Source: Halisarca cf. caerulea (Eukaryota; Porifera; Demospongiae; Chondrillida; Halisarcidae). From it: a stretch of 64,000 nucleotides of DNA. The stretch covers positions 68,501 to 132,500 of the forward strand of contig CAUJGJ010000243.1 in NCBI GenBank assembly GCA_963170055.1, in the 5' to 3' direction. Shown here piece by piece: positions 55,764-64,000 of this stretch (position 1 is the stretch's first letter; each line of letters opens with the position of its first letter). The notes under the pieces were generated by a model. That model made no database searches and was not told the origin of the DNA. It saw nothing but the letters and a program-made list of their open reading frames with translations. The position numbers and the translations under genes were made by a program.

Positions 55764-58432
55764 TATATATTGCATGCACAACCCAAAGTGGAGACATCTG
55801 CAGAAGCATCTAATATTGTCGACGACCAAGTAAATTTCTTGATATAATCTATCTAATCATTTACAAACGTGTAAGTACAAGAATATGATTACGAAGTAAT
55901 ACCTGTAGCTATGATACCTTTTGGCCGCATATATCTATATGTTTAGGCTGAGGAAGTAGGCAATAAAACATCTGTAAGCTTAACTTAGCGATTCTTATCT
56001 AGAAACACATTTAGAAATCTATCAGAATCAAAAAATACGAGCAACATGCAGCAAAAGCTTACAATCGAAATACCTTCATTGACGTGAAGTACGTGACAAA
56101 CGCATGTGGGACATGTCCAGATTTGTTATGATAGTGCTGTAGTTTTCCATGTAGTATTGGTACTTTCTTTGGGTTTATATATTGCACACACACACCTATA
56201 TAATATTAGCCACTTTATGCACTAATGACGATTTCAAATGTGTGAGTTAATGCTACAGTAATGTTGCTAATAGTATACTGAGCCAAGATGAAAGTGCAAT
56301 TTGTGTGATTAATATAATGTATATCAGCTAACTATTATTATTTTTGATAAATTTGTTGCATAACATACTGAACCATGATAAAGGCAAAAACTGTGAGGTT
56401 ATAATGTAGGGATAAGTACTAGTCTGTAAGATTCTACTGAGTAAAAGTTGCATACATGTCATGTTAATGAGTAATAATAATATTATTGTTGCTTTCCATA
56501 AATATCCGTTCTTGCCTAAAGTCCAAGATTAAAATACTACTTCTTGGAATGTCATCCTCCCAAGGGACCAGCTTTTTTGCCTTTGTGGAGTTGCAGGGCT
56601 TCCATGCTGAGGTATATGTGCATGCCTTTCAGCCAGTGGACTTTGATAGTGTATGTGCCCTGTGATGGCCCTCACCACTGCAATGGATGACTCAGTCTTG
56701 CATCCTCGACTCTGACTGCCACGGTGTGTGCAACTTCCAAACAGGACTGGTCCTGGACAGTCTTGCCTGCATTTTGGTTGGACCGTTACCTGCCTGTGTA
56801 TACCTGTAGTAATAATAGATGAAATGAAGACAACATGATCTGCATGAGTGTTTCACTGTTACATATAGGGTTGTAGCTATGTGTCTCACTTTAGTATAAC
56901 GTTAACTATTACATTATAGCTATGATCACAAACTTGGAGAATATTATTGTATTAATTAAGCTGCACAATTTTGGGGAACAGCAATTGTGCAAGTGCCACA
57001 AATTTGCTTGGAGGGCAGTAAGTGTTACAAATTTGGGTAACAATAAGTGTCACAATTTTGGGAGAGTGTAACAAGCGAGTAGCATGACAGGAAGTCAGGT
57101 GACCGCAAACATATTTACACACGTGCACAGAAGCTCGACGCGTGTTTGGCCAGCGCCAAGAGAGGGAAACACCGATTGTTCCATTGTAGTACCTTGATGG
57201 TGAGGGTCATGGCCAACTTGGCAAAACATGCGTGGAGAGATTGATTATCATTTTACGTTGGTCACCTTTTGTAAATCTTATTTTGTCTACTGTGGTCTTG
57301 CCGTTATATAGGGTGAAGCGGGATTTGAACAGTAGGGTAATTATATATAACTTGCAGAGTTCTCCCTTAAATTTAGAAATTTCAAGGGATATAGGGAGAT
57401 TTATTGTAGATATTGTTATTTGCAAACTTCTCTCAGTAGTGTGCATGCTAACAGTGTTTATACATATTGAAGCAGGCATGTAGAATATATGATACGCAAT
57501 GACTTCAAGATAAATAGCTACAGAGAATGCACACGCATGCACAGTTGTGTGGAAAGTAATCGATTGATTTTTGAAGGCATATAGACCCAATATCCATTAG
57601 CATAGAAAGGGAGAACCCTGATTTGGAACAGGGTCTGTATATAGTATGGATCAAGCTGCGCCCAATTCACAGAGACTCGTGAACATTGCTGACCAAACAA
57701 TGTAGCTGTAGCTTAATATTGACACTGCTTTTGCTCAATCGTTCCAAGTTGACCTGTTTTACGCTAGATCGATAACTAGAAATTACAAAATGTAGCCATA
57801 GATCCTATAAACGTGTGTCACAGATGGTGATGCATATACTTAGCTAATGCATGTTGCATAATGTTACCGTTTATCCAGAAATATTGCCGATCAATAGATT
57901 TGGTGATTTGTACAAGATCGGGCTGTAATTGAATATTGGCAGAAATTAAATTTGGCGGTTGCACAGCAAGGACGAAGCATAGTAAGTGTATGTACTGCAT
58001 GAACTGTACTACTTTGAGTGGTATTTTACTATCATGTATGTATGTATGTATGTCCTCACTGTCCAGGAATAGGGTTGCATTTCAACTTCTGGAGTGGACT
58101 TCAGATGTTGCGTCCAGATAAATGGTTGCCTGTGTGCATATATAAGCATCACTGGAACAAACAGAGTCATCCACATACATTGTCTTTGCCGAACCTGCGG
58201 TGAAGAGTAGACTGCTTTGATACTATCCGACTACAATAATTATATGAAGGCCTATGTTATACCATGCATATTGTGATTCTATTATTGTCTTTCTGCTGGC
58301 TTTGGCATAAGTGTACAAACTTGGAACTGATTAATGAAGAAATTAATTATATTATTTTTATTTGATATACATGACATGAATATTGCTATATCATACACTT
58401 GAGTTAATTAGTTTGAATTTAATGTTACTCAC
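55764..58432. other. Intron/intergenic stretch, no gene recognised
   Basis: A lone end of the CATGTGGGACATGTCC MITE family is at 56101-56130. The frame at 57207-57590 (minus) and its + strand shadow show no domain. Confidence 0.5.
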
Positions 58433-58589
58433 CAAGTTCCAATTTCCTGTAGTTTTTGCTAATTTTGTGGTGTTTAGCATCACAAGACAGCAGTGAGGGA
58501 TGTGCAGGGGAGTTGAGTAGCTCCAGCTCACGTGCACTTGTAACAAACGGTACTTCCCACAGAACGTCAGTTTCGAGTGCTTCTGCCAT
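58433..58589 (-). CDS. Probable first exon of the minus-strand DDE/C48 gene
   Basis: It starts at an ATG at 58589 (MAEALETDVLWEVPFV), runs 52 codons through NSPAHPSLLSCDAKHHK and ends KLEL before a good donor GTGAGT, leaving one base. The phase fits the exon at 55194. No domain recognised. It could instead belong to a separate gene. Confidence 0.5.
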
Positions 58590-59447
58590 TGCATGTGCCA
58601 CACAAACAGACCGATATAGACACAAAGCTTATAAACACTGCTCCTAAAAGAACTGGAATGACCTATAGAAGCTAATCAGTGCAGTAGCGAAGACAGCCAA
58701 ACCACCTATAGTTGCGCGCACGGGTTTCGCGTATGAAAATTGACCAATGACATCATGTTTATAATTTATTCTACCTTGCTAAATTAGCTTGGATTTCATG
58801 TTCTTCAGCAGCAATTAAGTCTCTTTAAAGTCAGTTGTAGTTAGCCAGTATGACCGGCCCAAAGCTCTGGTTTTTGCGCATTGATGAGGCCTAATTACCA
58901 CCCATTACCGCAATGAGGGCAGTATTTTTATATATTTATATAGTAAAATACGCACAAAGGACTACCAGTCACATCTGCAAAGTATGTTGATGCGCAAGAT
59001 GTTAGCAAGAAGGCAGACTGCATGTGTGAAGGTAAGATACAATGAATACGCATAATTTGTCTTCAGTTTTATTCATTTTACATATACGGCGTTGAATATT
59101 TTCATCACTCGCTTTTAATAAATAAAATTATTACTATACGTGCAACGCATTCTTATGCACTAGCGTACATATTACATATAATTTATCTATACACTCCAGA
59201 ACTTATACAATCATTGTGTAATAATATTATAGCTGAAGGTATGCGTATGAATTTGTGCTACAGGCCTAGAATTATAGCTCTAGGCGTGCATAACCGGTTC
59301 CACATGAATCAAAAACATTATAAGCATTATTAATTTTGTCAAAGAACAACTGTTACTGTAACAATAATTAATAACATAATAACAATGTCAATAATGAATT
59401 TGGTTCACATTATATGTACTTTCTGTCACACTGAAGATTACATATAG
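58590..59447. other. Non-coding stretch, possible promoter side of the minus-strand gene
   Basis: No coding region seen. No clear TATA box or other element that I could defend. Confidence 0.4.
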
Positions 59448-59598
59448 AGGAGAGCACATGTCTGTGTTGAAGTTGACACAGACACTGCAGCCAACACCTT
59501 CAGTAATTCCTTTGAAGGAGCCATATAGATATCTGCGACTTCGATCCTGGACAAATGGGAAGCAAGGACAAGCTTTATATAATTTCTGCGTATACGTC
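59448..59598 (-). CDS. Possible isolated coding exon, unrecognised
   Basis: The minus strand reads KLYKACPCFPFVQDRSRRYL then FKGITEGVGCSVCVNFNTDM, with an acceptor-like TATACGCAG before it and a GTAATC after it. The Cys- and aromatic-rich composition looks coding, but I recognise no family and find no joining exon. Confidence 0.25.
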
Positions 59599-60094
59599 AT
59601 GTAATCTTTCCTCGCATACACATACACACATAAATACATAATAGACACTTAACAACTAACTAGTATACAAATAGTGGTCGTGCCAGCTGTATATACCAGT
59701 TCTATGGCCTTGATACGGGCATACATGAGATATACCCTAACTAGTACAGGGGATCCTCAGTAATCTAACACCTCTATATTCCGACATTCTCTCTAAACTG
59801 ACCATAACTATTCGGAAGGGCAGTCACCATACCAGATCTATAGTATACCAAGAGTCACTCTAGAATCCGGCAACCTCTGTATCTGATACATTTTTCATAG
59901 CCTGTAGAGCGTCATACTATATATGAGGCTCCACAATACATACAAGGGACACCCTATAACTAGTACATAATTTTAGGCACCCTAAGTAGTACATACATGC
60001 ACATGAGACACACTATTACATACGTACACGAGACATACTTATTATATAGTACGTACGTACAATGCGACACTCTAACTAGTACGTACCATAATAC
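59599..60094. other. Non-coding stretch with a Tigger-like relic
   Basis: 59760-59900 has ATTCCGACATTCTCTCTAAAC and TAGAATCCGGCAACCTCTG, the style of decayed Tigger ends. Short GTACGTAC runs follow. Confidence 0.4.
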
Positions 60095-60328
60095 ATGCAT
60101 GGGAAACTCATGAAATATTTCCCACCTACATACACAACAGCTGAAGATGCTGTGATGTCAAAGAAATGCAAACAAGACATGGTCATGGAGAGCCCACCTT
60201 CACCATTTCCAGCTCTTGGAAAGCGCCCGGCACAGCCAACAGCAGATGTTTTACCTCCAAAGGAAAGAAAGGAGGAGGACCTTCCTTTGAATCCCATTGA
60301 TCAATCAATTGCAGGAAAACGTGTATAG
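60095..60328 (+). CDS. Small ORF, Pro/Lys-rich, unrecognised (77 aa)
   Basis: Starts MHGKLMKYFPPTYTTAEDAV and includes ESPPSPFPALGKRPAQPTAD and PPKERKEEDLPLNP; it ends GKRV with TAG directly before GTAAGA. It may be an exon whose true start is an acceptor at ACAACAG (60139), or a chance ORF. In-frame joining to 60355 is prevented by the TAG. Confidence 0.35.
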   Translation: MHGKLMKYFPPTYTTAEDAVMSKKCKQDMVMESPPSPFPALGKRPAQPTADVLPPKERKEEDLPLNPIDQSIAGKRV

Positions 60329-60354
60329 GTAAGAGTACTGATGTGCAACTGTAG

Positions 60355-60775
60355 CTATATATGCAACTCAAATGCCCACTTGTACTGACCAAGTATGTTT
60401 GTTCAAAAATTGGGGACACAGTGATGCTGATCCCAATCACGCAATGTTTTGAGCCCAATGAATCAAGACTGTTCAGAAAACTGGACACACACTTTGTTCA
60501 ATCGCTTAAAGAATGGATGCTACAGGACCCAACAGCTCCCTGTGTTCCTCCATTGGCCTTACTCTGCATAAACAGGAATAACAAGGAAATGGTATGTACA
60601 ATATGTGCAAAAACATATGAAATACCTTGCCTCACCAATATACTTAATGTTATGCACATTACGTACTATGTATATACAGAGAAAGGAGAACTTCCTTTCC
60701 CAGCTGGCCCAAGAGTACCACCATGAGGTACAGGGCGGCTTGCATTCACTAAAGGCCAAGCAAGAATTTAATTAG
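60355..60775 (+). CDS. Two joined exons of an unrecognised gene (3' end)
   Basis: Exon 60355-60591 (acceptor AACTGTAG, donor ATG before GTATGT) encodes KIGDTVMLIPITQCFEPNES, HFVQSLKEWMLQDPTAPCV and LALLCINRNNKEM. Exon 60680-60775 (acceptor TATATACAG) continues in phase 0: RKENFLSQLAQEYHHEV to a TAG at 60773. Composition and matching phases look like a genuine gene end. I recognise no family; a transposon-derived or host regulatory protein is possible. Confidence 0.5.
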
Positions 60776-61156
60776 ACAGGAATAGCCTGGTAAGCGCTAT
60801 GGTCAACTATGTATGTATATATAGGCACAACAAGCCGTATGTATACCATTTGCATTACTTTACAATCATTGTTACAGTACTTCATATATACACTGAGAGC
60901 ATCCATCTTTCTCAAATTGCCTAGCCACAATCTACTGTGGCTTAATGGATGAAGAGGCACTTTGTCTTGCTTCCAGGCATAACATGAATGGCCATTTAAA
61001 CCACTCAATGACCCGCCAAGATATGTAAGTAATTTGCTGGCATAGCGTAGAGGAGGAAGAAATATCTTTTAAACTCATTTTTCAGGTGGAGGCATGCAGG
61101 TCAGGCCTGTACAAAATAGCCAACAAGCCACAAACTGACGCAACACCAACCCCATA
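60776..61156. other. Non-coding stretch
   Basis: No gene recognised. Confidence 0.45.
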
Positions 61157-61590
61157 GGCGTATCCAGGGGGGTGCTCAGGGTGCTCAAGCACCCCCTGAG
61201 GCTCAGAGCCTTGGCTTCAGTGAGTACTCAGTGAAATTGCAGTTTGAGTGCTAGATCTTTCACACAAAATCATATCATGGGTAGTATTAGTCAATATTCT
61301 GCAGCTATGAGAGTAGCAAAGTGTCCATTTTCGCTATTGTATCCCTTCGTGTAAGCATATAAACTGGCAAAGAAACTAGACACGAAACTGGCGGCCATTT
61401 TAATGATGTCATAGGCTAGTTTATGCAACATTCTCCATGTCTGTATGACAGTCTCTGTTCATTTGATAATTGATTCTAAGTTTAATTGATATATAATATT
61501 GATGTCACTTTAAGAGAAGATATGCAGCACTAAAATTTTGTGGGGGCAGTAAGCACCCCTCTGAGCTAAATCCTGGAAGCGCCCCTGAAC
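61157..61590. mobile_element. Probable hAT-like MITE, ~430 bp
   Basis: Left AGGCGTATCCAGGGGGGTGC, right TCCTGGAAGCGCCCCT; imperfect inverted ends of the 'GGGGCGTATCCAGG' type with similar AACCCC flanks. Non-coding. Confidence 0.55.
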
Positions 61591-63545
61591 CCCTACACTG
61601 GTGTGGAAGTATGCATGCAGGCTTTGGAAGGAAGCAGTGACAATTCAATACATCAAGGCATACATACCTTCACCCCTGCAGTTGTGAAAGTGTTCCTACC
61701 ACCCTGATCTATATGTAATAAACGTATAAGGTATACTCTGTGCAGCTAATTAAGCATACATGTGTTCCATTTTTTTTAATCTGCCTATATAATATAATAT
61801 TATCAACAACTCAATGGCCCCTGCATTTCTATGTGGTGCGTAGTGTGGATCGTTAACCTTAGTATTTATGTGCAATATAACTGTACTGTGTATATAATAT
61901 GTTAAGCTAAATTAGCAGAAGAGTATATATTATACTATTTGTACACTGGTACTGTAAGTAGATATTGTTCCTTAGATAGTGATAATATGGGGGAAATTCA
62001 ATGTATGTGTATGTTTGTAATGTACTATATGGCCACTCCTTTGAGAAATAAATAGGCATGCACTTCTCTCACATGGAGCCTGACAGTGCTAGAAGTAGCT
62101 GCCTGCCTGGCATCTGCAATTTCCAAACGAAATAGGAATTGTATGGCTGACCAAGAATGGTGCTGGGTTAATTTGGCTGACTACTAATACTGAGAGCTGA
62201 GTGTCCATTATTGGATATTACAGTTGAGCCAGTTCTAATTTGTGGCTCATCCCTTGCAAGGTTCAGTGCTGAAGATTCCTTTGTATTATATATGTACACA
62301 GGCAGGCCTGTAGGGAGGTGAGGGGGGCTTTGGGGGTGCGGGGGGTTCATAAGAACGCCCCCCTTCCTATAGGAAACTTGGAACTAGGATTTTTGGTAGA
62401 GAAGTACCTCTATTCTGTATGTGTCTGTAACCTAGCTGATAAGCCGGCACAATCTATTTTTTTTAAGAAAACAATAATAAGTACACCAATGGTTGTATAA
62501 TATTATACTTTCAGATTGAAACTATTTTGTATGTATGCCCACATGTACCAGAGAAAAGAACACCCCAGGAAATTTTTGGCCTACGGGCACGCACATGTGA
62601 AAACATACATCATCATCATCATCATCATCATTATTAGTATTATTATTCTTTAAATTTACACACATAGTGGAGGTTAAATGGCTGCCCAATCTTAAAAATG
62701 TCACTGCATTAGACCCGTTTGCAGTAGGCAGTGAAGCCTCTCAGCTGCAAGCAGACTTCAAAAATGGGCATATGTCAGAAAAAGATAGTGGAAACCTCCC
62801 AATTGTAACCTATATAACATTGTGCAGTACACGTGTGCGTTATAAAGAGGTTCCATGCATACACTGTATACGTTGTTCAGACTATATGTGTTATAGTTAC
62901 TGCGCCGGTATTATCATTGAAATGGCGAAATTGCACGGATGCGATAGACTAATCACGTCCTAGGCGTGTCCAGGCGCCACGATGATTTAATTGGCGCAGG
63001 ACTGCTTCGTCATCTTCGAACAATAGCTAGTGCACTCGATCGGAATTGGGTGCTTTAGAGCTCGCCAGGGCTAGGTAAAGTACCCACTCATATCGGTCAT
63101 CCAGAGCAGATCAAATCGTTTTTGTCGGTCGGCCATCATAAGGTAAGTGCTGCAGCAGGGTTTTCTACATATAGCTAGCGCTACGGTCTATCCGTATTTC
63201 AAGTTCAGGGTAGGTGTATGAAAGTATTACAGTACTAGTGGTCTTGATCAATTATGACGATCCTGCTGAGGTGCTCGCGATCGCCAATAGTATTATTGTA
63301 AATCTGAAGGCCTTTTTTGCATGCATGATCGACAACGTTCGATATAGACATCCTCCTGCAGGCATGGCTACATTGTTTGTATAATATATATACCAACTCC
63401 AACGTGTGTACGCCAATTTTAAACAAGCTGAGCGCTGTAGCTATACGACAACGATTGAACTTGGCCTACGCATTTGTTAAACTCTGAATTCCGTGTTTGG
63501 CCAATTGCAAGCTTCGATGTCACAGATCTACAGTTGGGTTTGCCT
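61591..63545. other. Non-coding stretch with (ATC)n
   Basis: (CAT)n at about 62610-62632. AGGTGAGGGGGGCTTTGGGGG at about 62316 looks like another MITE end. No gene recognised; the 98-codon frame at 62667-62963 has no motif. Confidence 0.45.
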
Positions 63546-63656
63546 AACATTACTACGTGCAAAGTATGAATAACTTTTCTAGCGTACCACCCTTAAATTA
63601 TAATTCAAGGGTGGTACGCTAAAAAAGTTATTCATAATTTGCACGTAGTAATTTTA
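63546..63656. repeat. ~110-bp near-perfect hairpin (mini-MITE)
   Basis: ATTACTACGTGCAAAGTATG... is repeated in inverse as ...CATAATTTGCACGTAGTAAT, with arms of about 48 bp, a few mismatches and a centre of about 8 nt around AAATTATAATT. Confidence 0.9.
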
Positions 63657-64000
63657 TAACTTTCACGACTAAGCAGTTGACTCACTTAATAAGCATAAAG
63701 TACTTAAATAACAAGATTAAGAAGCACGATAAATTTAGAGCTATTGAAAGGGTTCACGGTGAGACTACAAGTGAAATCGATCGCTAAGAGTCACAATAGG
63801 AAGTCCTTCTTTCAAACTCTGGAGAACCCGCAGTGGAGCCATTTTGTTGTGTCGTCACAACGCGTCTTGTTTGTACATACCATTTAATGCCCCTGTAACT
63901 ATCACGAGCCACCTACTTCAACACCCCCTCTCTCTCTCTCGAGGTCCCCCCCTGTAAATCTCTATATCTGGACTTGCCCCTGCAATAACTCCATTTACAA

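Noticed and set aside
57189..57260. GHGQLGKT resembling a P-loop on the + strand
   Set aside because: Only a short match, no further GTPase motifs, and the frame soon loses protein-like character. Likely chance.

Overview
The window looks like nuclear DNA of an invertebrate animal. It is AT-rich and intron-rich, it is loaded with pogo/Tigger, Tc1-like, hAT-like and TTAA-ended DNA transposons and a non-LTR retroelement, and it carries very long (TA)n arrays. I cannot name the species. A sponge or another early-branching invertebrate would fit the gene content, but that is inference.

The main host gene is on the + strand, from before position 1436 to 44834. I could join seven exons with compatible splice phases: 10650-11221, 12134-12271, 25856-26075, 31706-31832, 33648-33930, 34215-34446 and 44584-44834. 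Together they encode about 606 residues: a ZU5 domain, a UPA-like domain, then a complete trypsin-like serine protease domain with His, Asp and Ser in place. ZU5-UPA is the module of PIDD, UNC5, ankyrins and the FIIND of NLRP1/CARD8. A protease effector fused behind it is the most interesting thing here. Upstream, a roughly 1-kb unit has been tandemly duplicated. Four copies keep a 21-nt micro-exon with good splice sites. All four are in the same phase as the ZU5 exon and each encodes one seven-residue E-E-rich heptad, homologous to the first seven residues of the ZU5 exon. The 5' end of the gene lies left of the window.

The introns are full of mobile elements: a Tigger with an almost intact transposase (1913-3903), a Tc1-like relic (5000-5997), a structurally intact restriction-like-endonuclease (RLE) non-LTR retroelement (14623-17672, minus) facing a 5'-truncated relative (17785-18659, plus), a decayed Tigger (19069-20969), a near-perfect 480-bp palindrome (21039-21525), a 5.2-kb foldback element with nested insertions (34621-39804), and many miniature inverted-repeat elements (MITEs). 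Several of these sit inside (TA)n arrays.

From 45 to 59 kb the minus strand holds a second, decayed multi-exon gene: two short clean 5' exons (58589-58433, 55194-55114), a pogo-like DDE body with frameshifts, stops and a hAT MITE insertion (52958 to about 50750), then a Ulp1/C48 cysteine protease with a PHD finger (50590-49568). Around 60 kb there is an unrecognised short + strand gene end. The remainder is repeats and non-coding sequence in which I see no gene.
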